Notes: generated by a model from the sequence alone, not told the origin. A DNA stretch of 10,909 nucleotides from an uncultured Holophagaceae bacterium (GCA_903919165.1 CAIXHJ010000314.1:1-10909), one strand, 5' to 3'. Positions 1 to 7,653 are shown, counted from the stretch's first letter. Numbers and translations: made by a program.

Positions 1-499
1 CATGGACCAGCCAGGAGACCAACAGTTCCGCCACATAAACGAGCATGAGGCTGGTGAGGATCTCGTTGGCGTTGAAGCGGGTGCGCAGCCATGCCGGAAT
101 GGCGGCCCAGAGCATGCCACCGAGTGCCCCGGCCACGAACATGGCCGGCAGAAGGAGGAAGCTATGGGTATGGGGGAAGTACAAGGCCACGCCTCCCCCC
201 GCCAGGGCGCCCACCAGAAGTTGTCCCTCGGCGCCGATGTTCCAGACATTGCCGCGGAAGCCCACCGACAACCCGACGGCGCAGAGCATGAGGGGGGTTG
301 CCTTCAGGAAAAGTTCCGCAACACCATAGCGGTCCGCCATGGGCTGTATGAAGAAGACCTTGAAGCCTTCCACGGGACTCTTGCCCAAGGCCAGGAACAG
401 CACCATGCCACAGATCAGCATCAGGGCCACCGCGAGCAGCGGCGATAGGTAGCGCATGAGCCGGGAGGGTTCCGGGCGGGGTTCGATCCTAAGCAACAT
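1..499 (-). CDS. ABC transporter permease, BMP/nucleoside (YufP/NupP-like) family, partial
   Basis: Membrane subunit of an importer of the branched-chain/monosaccharide permease superfamily, in the subgroup that works with BMP-type binding lipoproteins and usually carries nucleosides. The first 166 residues are visible and the gene runs off the left edge. Seen directly: an N-terminal LRIEPRPEPSRL segment, a hydrophobic helix at about residues 18-39, then GNVWNIGAEGQL (about 83-94) and NANEILTSLM (about 143-152). The last two are characteristic of this subfamily. I chose the ATG at 499 because GAGG lies six bases upstream and the resulting N-terminus fits the family. An in-frame ATG at 529 would add ten residues but has poor Shine-Dalgarno spacing. 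The start overlaps the end of the ATP-binding gene by 11 bases, which implies translational coupling. The substrate is not settled by sequence. Confidence 0.9.
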   Translation of the reverse strand, partial: MLLRIEPRPEPSRLMRYLSPLLAVALMLICGMVLFLALGKSPVEGFKVFFIQPMADRYGVAELFLKATPLMLCAVGLSVGFRGNVWNIGAEGQLLVGALAGGGVALYFPHTHSFLLLPAMFVAGALGGMLWAAIPAWLRTRFNANEILTSLMLVYVAELLVSWLVH

Positions 500-2048
500 C
501 AGGCGCCTCGCCAGTTTCTCCAATTCCATTCCCTGGCCACATGCCGCTCATCCATACGCCAATCTCCTCCACACCGGTCTCGGAAGTAACCTTGGAGGGA
601 GATAGGCTGCCCTTGGCGATGACCACCAGACGGTCGCAGATCTCGAAGAGTTCGTCCAGTTCCTCGGACACCACCAGGATGGCGGTTCCAGATTCCCGCA
701 ACTCCAGCAACTGCCGCCGGATGAAGGAAGCGGCACCCACGTCCACACCCCAGGTGGGCTGCGCCAGAATCAGCAGCTTGGGGTTCTGCATAATCTCCCG
801 GCCCACGATGAACTTCTGCAGGTTGCCCCCAGAGAGGGATTTCGCCTCGGAGGTCGGCCCACCGCACTTCACGTCGAAGCGCTTGATGCACTCTTCCGCG
901 AAGCGGCGGGCGGATCCGAAGCGGATCAGCCCCAGCACCAGCATGCCTTTGCGGTAGGCGGTGAGCAGGGCGTTCTCGGCGAGGGAGAGCCGTGGCACTG
1001 CGCCCCGGCCCAGTCGCTCCTCGGGCACGAAGCAGAGACCGAGCGACCGCCTCCGACCGGAATCCATGCGTCCGGCGGGAACGCCACAGACCTGCACAGC
1101 GCTGCCTTCGCGGATCGGCTCCTCGCCGGAGATGGCCCACATCAGCTCCTGTTGGCCATTGCCCGAGACACCGGCGATGCCCACGATCTCGCCACTGTGC
1201 ACTTCGAGGTTCACGTTTCTCAGCACCACACCGAAGGGATCCTCCGGCACCAGGGACAGGTTCTCCAGGCGCAGCCGCACTTCCCCATCCCCAGTCGGTT
1301 CACCATGCTGGAAGACAGGCAAGTCCTCACCGATCATCATGCGGGCGATGGTCTTGGGGGTCTCCTGGGAGGGCACACAAGTACCCGTCACGCGCCCAGC
1401 CCGCAGCACCGTAGCCTTGTGGCAGAGCTCCTGGATCTCATCGAGCTTGTGGCTGATGTAGAGGATGCTGCAGCCCTCGGATGCGAGTTGGCGCAGCGTC
1501 TCGAAGAGTTTGCGCACCGCCTGGGGGGTGAGCACCGAGGTGGGCTCGTCCAGGATCAGCAGCCTGGGGGATTGCAACAGGCAGCGAGTGATCTCCACCC
1601 GTTGGCGTTCCCCCACGGAGAGATCATGCACCAGCCGATTGGGGTCCACCGGTAGCCCGTAGCGTTCGGAGACTTCCTCGATGCGCTTGGCGAGGCCTTC
1701 CAGATCGAAGGGCCCAGGCATGGACAGGGCCACGTTCTGCGTCACAGTGAGCGTCTCGAAGAGCGAGAAATGCTGGAAGACCATGCCGATGCCCAGTTCC
1801 CGTGCCTGGGCGGGATTGTGGATGCGCAGCGGCTTGCCTTCCCACAGGATCTGGCCCGAATCCGGTCGGGTGACCCCGTAGATGATCTTCATGAGGGTGG
1901 ATTTCCCGGCGCCGTTTTCCCCCACCACGGCATGGATCTCTCCGGGCAGGACCTCCAGGTCGATGCCATCGTTGGCCACCACCGAGGGATAGACCTTACG
2001 GATCCCCTTCAGGACGATCCGCGGCGTGGTCTGGTCTGGGTGGGACAT
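489..2048 (-). CDS. ABC transporter ATP-binding protein with two nucleotide-binding domains (YufO/NupO-like)
   Basis: Cytoplasmic ATPase subunit that powers the importer whose permease follows it. The 519 residues hold two fused ABC domains. Domain 1 has Walker A GENGAGKST (43-51), signature LSVGERQR (143-150), Walker B LLILDEPTS (163-171) and the switch His200. Domain 2 has a degenerate Walker A, GVSGNGQQE (about 293-301), lacking the GKS lysine, signature LSGGNLQK (405-412), and LLILAQPTWGVDVG (425-438) in which Gln replaces the Walker B acidic residue. This asymmetry is normal for sugar and BMP-type nucleoside importers, so domain 2 is probably a degenerate ATPase site. The ATG at 2048 has AGGGGA a few bases upstream. 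No BMP-type substrate-binding lipoprotein gene lies upstream; it may lie beyond the left edge, downstream of the permease. It is the first gene of the leftward unit and divergent from the amidohydrolase. Confidence 0.95.
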   Translation of the reverse strand: MSHPDQTTPRIVLKGIRKVYPSVVANDGIDLEVLPGEIHAVVGENGAGKSTLMKIIYGVTRPDSGQILWEGKPLRIHNPAQARELGIGMVFQHFSLFETLTVTQNVALSMPGPFDLEGLAKRIEEVSERYGLPVDPNRLVHDLSVGERQRVEITRCLLQSPRLLILDEPTSVLTPQAVRKLFETLRQLASEGCSILYISHKLDEIQELCHKATVLRAGRVTGTCVPSQETPKTIARMMIGEDLPVFQHGEPTGDGEVRLRLENLSLVPEDPFGVVLRNVNLEVHSGEIVGIAGVSGNGQQELMWAISGEEPIREGSAVQVCGVPAGRMDSGRRRSLGLCFVPEERLGRGAVPRLSLAENALLTAYRKGMLVLGLIRFGSARRFAEECIKRFDVKCGGPTSEAKSLSGGNLQKFIVGREIMQNPKLLILAQPTWGVDVGAASFIRRQLLELRESGTAILVVSEELDELFEICDRLVVIAKGSLSPSKVTSETGVEEIGVWMSGMWPGNGIGETGEAPDVA

Positions 2049-2331
2049 GGAATCCCCTGCCTTGGAGTGCGTTCAGAAGGTCATGTCGTGAGTTGAGATT
2101 CGCGCTTACTGCCATGATCCCGCAAGGTGCCTTGGTTGGGGAGAGTCTGGCGTACCCGGGTGGTGTCCATGGAAGATGATCAGTGAGTGGTCAGTTGGAA
2201 GGTACACGAATTACCATTTCTGATGAATAAAAATTTATAGCGGCTAAAAAAAATCCTACCATTGACAAGTTTATGCCATCTTTCCTGTGTTTCAGAGCCA
2301 GCGCTGCCTTCCAATCCTTCCGAGGTCTGTC
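2049..2331. promoter_or_regulatory. Divergent intergenic region between importer and amidohydrolase
   Basis: These 283 bases separate two divergent starts and so should hold promoters for both directions. The middle, about 2218-2262, is clearly AT-rich against GC-rich surroundings. A perfect TTGACA hexamer lies at 2262-2267 on the plus strand, but the bases 16-18 positions downstream are a poor -10 match. On the minus strand a TATAAA lies in the AT-rich patch without a well-spaced -35. An ACCCGGGT palindrome sits at 2154-2161. I see no riboswitch fold that I recognise. Shared control of importer and amidohydrolase is inference from position only. Confidence 0.45.
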
Positions 2332-3822
2332 ATGCCCGATGCGCCCGCTTTTGTCTGCCGAGCCCGCTTCATGCTCCCGCTGGCCGAACCCGACCGGGCC
2401 AGGCGCATCCAGGATGGCTATGTCCTGGCTTGCGGCGGACGCCTGCTGGAGGCGGGACCCTACACCCCTGAAATCGGACCCCGACTGCTTCGGACCTGGG
2501 GCAATCGACTGGAAGTACTGCATACACGGCGGGAAGTCCCGTCCTCAGACCCGATCCCCATGCAGGACATGGTGCTGCTCCCGGCACTGGTCAAGGCCCA
2601 TGGCCATGACCATGAACAGCCCCTCATCGGTCTGGCCCGGGACGAGGCCCTGACGGACTGGCTGGATCATGCCGTGAACCCCTTCACCGGTTTCATGAAC
2701 GCACACCGGGCGGAACTGTCGGACATGCTCGGTTGCAGTCCACAGCTGGCGGTCTACCGGATGGCGCGGGTCTGCGACATCCACTACGGCATCACTGCCT
2801 CCATGGTGCATCACTGCAACTGGAACAAGCATCATCTGGGGGACATCGCCGAGGCCAACGAGGCCGCGGGAACCCGCATGATCGTAGCCGTAGGCAGCCA
2901 GGACCGCCACTACGCCGCGGCGCTCCTGGACCGGCCGGGCGAGGCGGTGGCGCGCCTGGACCGGGCCCTGGAGATCCAGGCTGGCTGCATCCTGACCAGC
3001 TTCATTCCAGGCCCCGACCAGTGCTTCTCCAACAGCCGTGAGTCGCTCATTCCCCAAAAAGACTGGGCGCGCCGTCACGGTACCCTCCTGCATATCCACA
3101 GCGCAGAGGAGCCCCGGACCACCCGCTGGTTCACCAAGGAAGTGGAACCGGGCCTCACACCCGTGGAGTACTTCAAGGAGATCGGGATCCTGGACAGTTC
3201 TACGGTCCTGGCCCATCAGGTGAATTGCGGGCCGAAAGACGTGGAACTCCTCGCGGCTGCCGGAACGGCCGTGGTCCACAACCCTTTGGCCAACACGATC
3301 CTGGGTTCGGGCATGCCTCCCGTGATGGAACTACTCCGCGCCGGCGTGCCGGTGGCCATCTCCACGGATGGGTCGGGCTCGGCGGACAACCAGAACCTGT
3401 TCGCGGCGGCCCGCCTGGCGGCCCAGTACCAGAAGGCCTACCACCAGGACGCCACGCTCCTGCCCTCGCAACAGCTGTTGGAGATGATCACGGTGGTGCC
3501 CAACCGCATCCTGGGCTTCGACCAGGGCGAGCTGGCTCCGGGACGACAGGCGGACTGGATCCTGCTCGATCTGGCCCGACCGAATCTGGTGCCCACCCGC
3601 CTGGACAACCTCACCGAGAACCTGCTGTGGGCCGCAGATGGGTCCGAGGTGGACACGGTGGTAGCCTCAGGCCGTCTGCTGAAGCTGGATGGCCGGATTC
3701 TGCCCTTCCAGGATGGCAGCCGTGCCGAGGACATCATGGCCAAGGTCCAGGCCTTATCCGAAGCCTTCGCAACCCACCGGGTCGCGTCCCCCGAACTCAA
3801 GGGAACCGGGGCGCACCAATAG
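2332..3822 (+). CDS. Amidohydrolase, ATZ/TRZ/SsnA-like metal-dependent hydrolase (putative nucleobase or heterocycle deaminase)
   Basis: Metal-dependent hydrolase of the amidohydrolase superfamily, 496 residues, no signal peptide, so presumably cytoplasmic. Candidate metal and catalytic residues appear in family order: H90 and H92 in KAHGHDHE, H256 and E259 in HIHSAEE, H295 in LAHQVNCG, and D346 in STDGSGS. HNPLAN (316-321) and the C-terminal GELAPGRQADWILLD (399-413), which closes the beta-sandwich domain, also match the deaminase/chlorohydrolase branch. I prefer the ATG at 2332 because GAGGT lies five bases upstream; an in-frame GTG at 2287 adds 15 residues but lacks a ribosome site. It stands alone on the plus strand, divergent from the importer and convergent with the phosphofructokinase gene. 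Guanine or other purine deamination is plausible from the neighbour, but family members also act on triazines, pyrimidines and deoxyadenosine. Fold confident, substrate unknown. Confidence 0.85.
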   Translation: MPDAPAFVCRARFMLPLAEPDRARRIQDGYVLACGGRLLEAGPYTPEIGPRLLRTWGNRLEVLHTRREVPSSDPIPMQDMVLLPALVKAHGHDHEQPLIGLARDEALTDWLDHAVNPFTGFMNAHRAELSDMLGCSPQLAVYRMARVCDIHYGITASMVHHCNWNKHHLGDIAEANEAAGTRMIVAVGSQDRHYAAALLDRPGEAVARLDRALEIQAGCILTSFIPGPDQCFSNSRESLIPQKDWARRHGTLLHIHSAEEPRTTRWFTKEVEPGLTPVEYFKEIGILDSSTVLAHQVNCGPKDVELLAAAGTAVVHNPLANTILGSGMPPVMELLRAGVPVAISTDGSGSADNQNLFAAARLAAQYQKAYHQDATLLPSQQLLEMITVVPNRILGFDQGELAPGRQADWILLDLARPNLVPTRLDNLTENLLWAADGSEVDTVVASGRLLKLDGRILPFQDGSRAEDIMAKVQALSEAFATHRVASPELKGTGAHQ

Positions 3823-3855
3823 TGGCGCCCGCTTGAAACAATCAGAACGCCAAAC

Positions 3856-4974
3856 TCAGGCTGATCTGTCGCCGAAGCAGATTCCCAGGTCGCGTCCGGT
3901 CCGGATGATGTCGCAGTCCAGCGGCACAGACTTCATGCGGCCTGCGACTTCCTCAAGAGGCACGTAGTTCACGTTCGGAAGCGCAAGGGCCACCATGACG
4001 CCGCTCTGCCCTTCTTCCAGGGCCCTCACGGCCGCCGCCCCGAAACGCAGGGCTGCAAGGCGATCGAAGCTCGTGGGACTGCCGCCGCGGAGCAGGTGCC
4101 CGAGCACGACCACCCGGGCATCCTTCCCAGTGATCTCCTGGAGGGATCTGGCCACCCACTCGCCGATCCCGCCCAGGCGCTCGGCGTGTCCTGCCCCGGC
4201 CTGCTCAAGCACTGCGAGATGCCCATTTGCGGGCGTTGCGCCTTCGGCCACTACCACCAGGGAATACAGGCGGCCGATCTGATCGCGGGCGCGGATCTTG
4301 GCCGCGATCTGTTCCAGGTCAAAGGGGATCTCCGGGATCAGGATGGCGTGGGCGCTGCCTGCGATGCCGGAATGGAGGGCGATCCAGCCAGCGTAACGAC
4401 CCATCGTTTCAACCACCATCACCCGCTGATGGCTTTCGGCGGTACTGTGCAGGCGATCCAGGCATTCTGTGGCGAAGCTCACAGCCGTGTCGAAACCGAA
4501 AGTGGTGTGGGTCTTGTCCAGGTCGTTATCGATGGTCTTGGGCACGCTCACGACGCGCAGGCCCTTCTGGTGGAGAGCGTTGGCGATGGTGAGGGATCCA
4601 TCCCCGCCGACGGACACGAGCGCATCCAGTTCCTTGCGCGCAAAGTACTCCACGATCTCGTCGGTGCGGTCCACCTCTCTGACCGACCCGTCCGGCATTT
4701 TGATGGGGAAGTGCATGGGATTTCCCCTGTTGGTCGTCCCGAGGATCGTCCCACCCAGGTGACCGATGCCCCGCACCCGCTCCCGGGTCAGGCGGAAAAC
4801 ACCGCCTTCGGGATAGCGCTCGGAGAAAAGGATGCCGTTGTATCCGTCGCGAATGCCATAGCATTCCCAGTCGCGATTCAAGGCCGCGATCACCACGGCG
4901 CGAATGACGGCGTTGAGACCTGGAGCATCACCGCCGCCCGTGGAGATTGCAATGCGTCGGATGCCGTTGGACAT
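3856..4974 (-). CDS. pfkA: 6-phosphofructokinase (group III-like, probably ATP-dependent)
   Basis: Phosphorylates fructose 6-phosphate to fructose 1,6-bisphosphate in glycolysis, in the cytoplasm. The 372-residue protein has GGGDAPGLN (13-21) for the phosphate donor, GGDGS (123-127), PKTIDND (145-151) with the catalytic Asp149, METMGR-type sugar-binding residues (about 189-193) and GHLLRGGSPTSFDR (292-305). The donor-deciding pair is Gly (as in GGDG, ATP-type) with Lys (PKTIDND, seen in PPi-type and group III enzymes). Family knowledge says GGDD with PKTIDND marks PPi enzymes, whereas GGDG with PKTIDND occurs in ATP-using group III and plant enzymes, so ATP is the more likely donor. The ATG at 4974 follows an AAGGGA site. 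The gene starts 27 bases after the sensor-domain gene and is probably co-transcribed with it. It converges with the amidohydrolase across 33 bases. Confidence 0.93.
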   Translation of the reverse strand: MSNGIRRIAISTGGGDAPGLNAVIRAVVIAALNRDWECYGIRDGYNGILFSERYPEGGVFRLTRERVRGIGHLGGTILGTTNRGNPMHFPIKMPDGSVREVDRTDEIVEYFARKELDALVSVGGDGSLTIANALHQKGLRVVSVPKTIDNDLDKTHTTFGFDTAVSFATECLDRLHSTAESHQRVMVVETMGRYAGWIALHSGIAGSAHAILIPEIPFDLEQIAAKIRARDQIGRLYSLVVVAEGATPANGHLAVLEQAGAGHAERLGGIGEWVARSLQEITGKDARVVVLGHLLRGGSPTSFDRLAALRFGAAAVRALEEGQSGVMVALALPNVNYVPLEEVAGRMKSVPLDCDIIRTGRDLGICFGDRSA

Positions 4975-5001
4975 GGTTTCCCTTCCTGGATGGGTGAAGG
5001 G

Positions 5002-5460
5002 CTAGAAGCTGTCTGAGCCCAGGAAGAGAGCCTTGAGATTCAGGGAAGGCGTGTGGGTCTGGGTAGCCATGGAGACATATTTCCGGGCCAAGGAGTCCTT
5101 GGCGCTGCCCAGGACGGTCCCTACGAGGCCGAGGGCCTCCGCCTGCTTGGACGCCGCAAGCTTCTTGAGGATCCGCATCCAGATCACCTCCTCCATGACG
5201 TTGAAGGCAGTCTGCACTTCGGAGAGATCCACGCCCGCCTCGAAGCGCTCTGTGGCCACGGCGTTCGCGTGGGCGATGATGGGAGCTAGGTTGCGTTCCA
5301 GCACGGCATCGATCACCAGGTCGAGCAGGACGCTGAGGCGTTGCCGGATCTGATCAGGGCCGGCTTTCTCATAGTGCTCCAGACGGGCCCGCCTCAGGGA
5401 TGCGACCGCCTCCTCCAGCATCTCCTGCCTGCCTTCTTGCAGGATCTTTTTGAGGCTCAT
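5002..5460 (-). CDS. Stand-alone RsbRD_N-like sensor domain protein
   Basis: A 152-residue, mostly alpha-helical soluble protein without signal peptide or membrane segment. The core HYEKAGPDQIRQRLSVLLDL (29-48), followed by APIIAHANAVATERFEAGVDLSEVQTAFNVMEEVIW (59-94), resembles the RsbRD N-terminal domain (RsbT co-antagonist N-terminus), which in other proteins sits in front of STAS, GAF or histidine kinase modules as a presumed signal-sensing unit. Here no output domain follows. The C-terminal tail (about 130-152) is polar and ends LFLGSDSF. The ATG at 5460 has GAGGAG six bases upstream. It is the first gene of a probable two-gene unit with phosphofructokinase, 27 bases apart. Its partner and signal are unknown; a role in controlling the kinase or a stress pathway is inference. 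The family assignment is from memory of the pattern, not a search. Confidence 0.7.
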   Translation of the reverse strand: MSLKKILQEGRQEMLEEAVASLRRARLEHYEKAGPDQIRQRLSVLLDLVIDAVLERNLAPIIAHANAVATERFEAGVDLSEVQTAFNVMEEVIWMRILKKLAASKQAEALGLVGTVLGSAKDSLARKYVSMATQTHTPSLNLKALFLGSDSF

Positions 5461-5645
5461 GAGACGCTCCTCAGAGTGGAAGACCCCTTCGGGCCTTCAG
5501 GGCAGGGATTCTTCCATGCGTGTTCTCATTCTCGACCCATCGTGCGGTGATTTCCGTCAAGTGAACCTCAGCCTGCCAGGTTCAACAACAGCTGCGCCAG
5601 GACGATCTTCAGCATGTCGCCAGGGAGCCAACAGGTACCAACCCA
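5461..5645. other. Intergenic region between MFS gene and sensor/PFK unit
   Basis: These 185 bases carry no convincing gene. They must hold the end of the MFS transcript and probably a promoter for the leftward sensor/PFK unit. An inverted repeat TGAACCT (5562-5568) and AGGTTCA (5578-5584) with a nine-base spacer lies in the middle. It lacks a U tract on either strand, so an operator is at least as likely as a terminator. Confidence 0.4.
5562..5584. repeat. 7-bp perfect inverted repeat, possible operator
   Basis: The arms TGAACCT and AGGTTCA are exact reverse complements separated by nine bases. The site lies about 100 bases upstream of the sensor-domain start and about 60 bases beyond the MFS stop. 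The size suits a dimeric regulator, but no T-run follows the stem and no regulator gene is adjacent, so the role is open. Confidence 0.3.
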
Positions 5646-6839
5646 TTATCCAGGGCTGAGCCGCATTCTGCCCTTTACAACCGCCCACACGATCATCCCG
5701 CAGGCGCTCATGGCGGTCCCTACGGCCACCACCCCCATCCATCCGAAGTGGCTGAAGGCCGCTGCCGAGAGCAGGGAACCTGCCGCGCCTCCAAGGAAGT
5801 AGCTCGTCATGTAGGCGGCCGTGAGGCGGTTCCTGGCCTCGGGGCGGATCCGGTAGATGGCGGCCTGATTGCTGATGTGCACCCCTTGGACGGCCAGGTC
5901 CAGAAGCAGTACGCCGGCCAGGAAAGCCCCCATGGAAGACCGGGCCAAGGCCAGGGGTATCCAGGAACCCAGCAGGAGCAGTAGTCCCCCTCCCGTGGCC
6001 CAGTCGCCCTTCCCCCGATCTGCGAGGCGGCCTGAGCTAGAGGCTGCCAGTGCTCCGGCGACGCCCACCAGACCGAACAGACCGATGGTGCTCGGAAGCA
6101 TCCAGTAAGGAGGCCCAGCCAGCAGGAAGGCCATGGAGGTCCAGAACACGCTGAAGGTCCCAAAAGTCGCAGCCCCGAGTAGGGCCCGGACGCGCAGGAC
6201 CGGTTCGTCCCGGAACAACCCGAAGATGGACATGAGCAGCCTGAAGTAGGAAAGGTTCACAGGCTCATGGTGGCGAGGCAGGGCGCGCCGCAGCACCAGG
6301 GTGGCCACGACCATCGCCCCAGCACCGGCGAAGTAGACGGTACGCCAGCTGCCCAGCGAGGTCAGGGCCCCGGCCACGGTGCGGGCGAAGAGGATGCCCA
6401 GGAGCAGTCCGCTCATGACGGTACCCACCACCTTGCCCCGCTTCTCCGGGGCGGCCAGGGTGGCGGCGAAAGGAACTAGGATCTGCGCCACCACCGAGAA
6501 GAGCCCGGTCAAGGCGGTCCCCACCAGCACCATGGAGAGGGTGGGAGCTAGGGCCGTCGTCAGCAGCCCTGCCGCTGACAGGAGGGCCATGACCAGGATC
6601 AGCCCCCGGCGCTCGCACAGATCTCCCAGCGGCACGATGAACAGCAGTCCGGCCGCATATCCCAGCTGCGCGGTGGTCACGATGATGCCGGCCTTGGCCG
6701 TCGATAACCACAACTCCTTCGCCATGGTGGGGAGCAGGGGCTGGGCGAAATAATTACTGGCCACCGCCAGTCCCGTGGCCGAGGCCATGATCAGGACAAG
6801 CAAGGGAGAAAGTCCCTCGGGTTCAGGGGCGGAAGCCAT
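5646..6839 (-). CDS. MFS transporter, AraJ/YgaY-like efflux permease
   Basis: A 397-residue inner-membrane protein of the major facilitator superfamily, mostly hydrophobic helices and consistent with 12 membrane segments. NYFAQPLLPTMA (29-40) at the end of helix 1 is typical of the YgaY/AraJ-type drug or sugar efflux group. Motif A, GDLCERRG (72-79), lies between helices 2 and 3, and a related SGRLADRG (269-276) marks the second half. A charged central loop spans about 185-215. SLGSWRTVYF (161-170) is also common in this group. The ATG at 6839 has no good Shine-Dalgarno, which is odd beside its neighbours; an ATG at residue 18 would cut into helix 1 and is less likely. It is the only gene of its unit in view, and the substrate cannot be read from sequence. 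Confidence 0.9.
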   Translation of the reverse strand: MASAPEPEGLSPLLVLIMASATGLAVASNYFAQPLLPTMAKELWLSTAKAGIIVTTAQLGYAAGLLFIVPLGDLCERRGLILVMALLSAAGLLTTALAPTLSMVLVGTALTGLFSVVAQILVPFAATLAAPEKRGKVVGTVMSGLLLGILFARTVAGALTSLGSWRTVYFAGAGAMVVATLVLRRALPRHHEPVNLSYFRLLMSIFGLFRDEPVLRVRALLGAATFGTFSVFWTSMAFLLAGPPYWMLPSTIGLFGLVGVAGALAASSSGRLADRGKGDWATGGGLLLLLGSWIPLALARSSMGAFLAGVLLLDLAVQGVHISNQAAIYRIRPEARNRLTAAYMTSYFLGGAAGSLLSAAAFSHFGWMGVVAVGTAMSACGMIVWAVVKGRMRLSPG

Positions 6840-6969
6840 CCTGGGAAGATTCTCATTTTTTCTGTTCGTGCGGTGCCTCTTTCCTGGCAGTTCAAGAATT
6901 GACGTGTAGTCGAAGGGAATTCCAATTCAGGATGGAAGTAAAAAAATCAAATAACTGTACTAGGCTGGT

Positions 6970-6975
6970 TATAAT
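6970..6975 (+). promoter_or_regulatory. Consensus -10 box (TATAAT) for the CBS-ACT gene
   Basis: A perfect TATAAT lies 27 bases before the ATG at 7003, which leaves a short leader. The bases at the expected -35 position, about 6947-6952 (TCAAAT), match TTGACA poorly, so the promoter may need an activator or depend on its strong -10. Confidence 0.55.
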
Positions 6976-6990
6976 ACTACCTTATCAACA

Positions 6991-6998
6991 AAGGAGGT
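6991..6998 (+). promoter_or_regulatory. Strong Shine-Dalgarno site AAGGAGGT
   Basis: AAGGAGGT is fully complementary to the anti-SD core of 16S rRNA and lies four bases before the ATG at 7003. It fixes the start of the CBS-ACT gene and suggests efficient translation. Confidence 0.8.
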
Positions 6999-7002
6999 TG
7001 AG

Positions 7003-7653
7003 ATGCTTATTCGAGAGCTTATGATCCCCAAGCCTGCCGTGGTGACGCCGAACACGACCCTACCTGAAGCGCTGCAACTTATGCAAGAAAAGCAAGTGCA
7101 CCGCATGCCGGTGGTGAATTCCCACGGGGCTTTGGTGGGCATCATCTCGGAAACGGATCTGCACAATGCGGCACCATCACCGGCTACCCTGCTCTCCTTT
7201 TGGGAGATCCCCAGCCTGCTGGCCAAGATCACCGTGGAGATGCTGATGGTGAAGGATGTAGCCACGGTGACCGAAGACACCCCCGTAGAAGATGCAGCGC
7301 GAATCATGGCGGACCGGAACATCGGCGCCCTCCCCGTCATGGCCAAAAAGAAGCTGGTTGGCATGGTCAATCAGAACGATATCTTGCGGGCCTTTATGGA
7401 ACTCTTAGGCGGTCGTCGAAAAGGTGTCCGCATCTGGGCGACCATTCCCAACCGGAAGGGAACGATTGCCAGGATTACCTCCGCCATTGCCAGCGTCTCG
7501 GGCGATATCGCGGGTATGGGTTACCGGGAGGTGACCGATACACAGGGAGAACGGTGGTCAATTACGCTAAAGGTCATGGATGTGCCCAAGGATAAGCTCG
7601 TGGAAGTAGTGAAACCGCATGTGCTTGAAATTTTGGATGTACGGGAGAGTTAA
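7003..7653 (+). CDS. CBS-pair and ACT domain protein (AcuB-like)
   Basis: A soluble 216-residue regulatory protein. Two CBS motifs, about 1-56 (MLIRELMIPKPAVVTPNTTL through GALVGIISETDL) and about 78-133 (VEMLMVKDVATVTEDTP through LVGMVNQNDILRAF), form a Bateman module that usually binds adenine nucleotides. An ACT domain at about 141-213 (VRIWATIPNRKGTIARITSAIA onward) usually binds small ligands such as amino acids. Order and length match Bacillus AcuB (about 214 residues), a protein tied to acetoin use, but the same architecture is widespread in bacteria without acetoin genes, so no symbol is given. The start is firm because of the AAGGAGGT site. The gene appears monocistronic on the plus strand: its left neighbour is divergent and its right neighbour convergent. 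Ligands are unknown. Confidence 0.9.
   Translation: MLIRELMIPKPAVVTPNTTLPEALQLMQEKQVHRMPVVNSHGALVGIISETDLHNAAPSPATLLSFWEIPSLLAKITVEMLMVKDVATVTEDTPVEDAARIMADRNIGALPVMAKKKLVGMVNQNDILRAFMELLGGRRKGVRIWATIPNRKGTIARITSAIASVSGDIAGMGYREVTDTQGERWSITLKVMDVPKDKLVEVVKPHVLEILDVRES

Larger units (their letters stand above)
6840..7002. promoter_or_regulatory. Divergent promoter region, MFS gene and CBS-ACT gene
   Basis: These 163 bases separate divergent starts and are more AT-rich than their surroundings, especially 6940-6975. The rightward -10 box is listed separately. Other visible elements are TTGACG at 6899-6904, too far from the TATAAT box to pair with it, and a GGAATTCC palindrome at about 6916-6923. 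A leftward promoter for the MFS gene must be here, but I cannot choose one. Confidence 0.45.

Noticed and set aside
2..448. 148-codon plus-strand frame over the permease
   Set aside because: The opposite strand encodes an unmistakable BMP-type permease; this is its antisense shadow.
2287..2331. GTG start 15 codons upstream for the amidohydrolase
   Set aside because: No ribosome site precedes it, while GAGGT sits five bases before the ATG at 2332.
3823..3855. Bidirectional terminator between convergent amidohydrolase and PFK genes
   Set aside because: The best stem is TGGCG/CGCCA with a 20-base loop and no T-run.
4096..5016. 306-codon plus-strand frame over the phosphofructokinase gene
   Set aside because: Long only because of GC-rich antisense composition; the minus strand has all PFK motifs.
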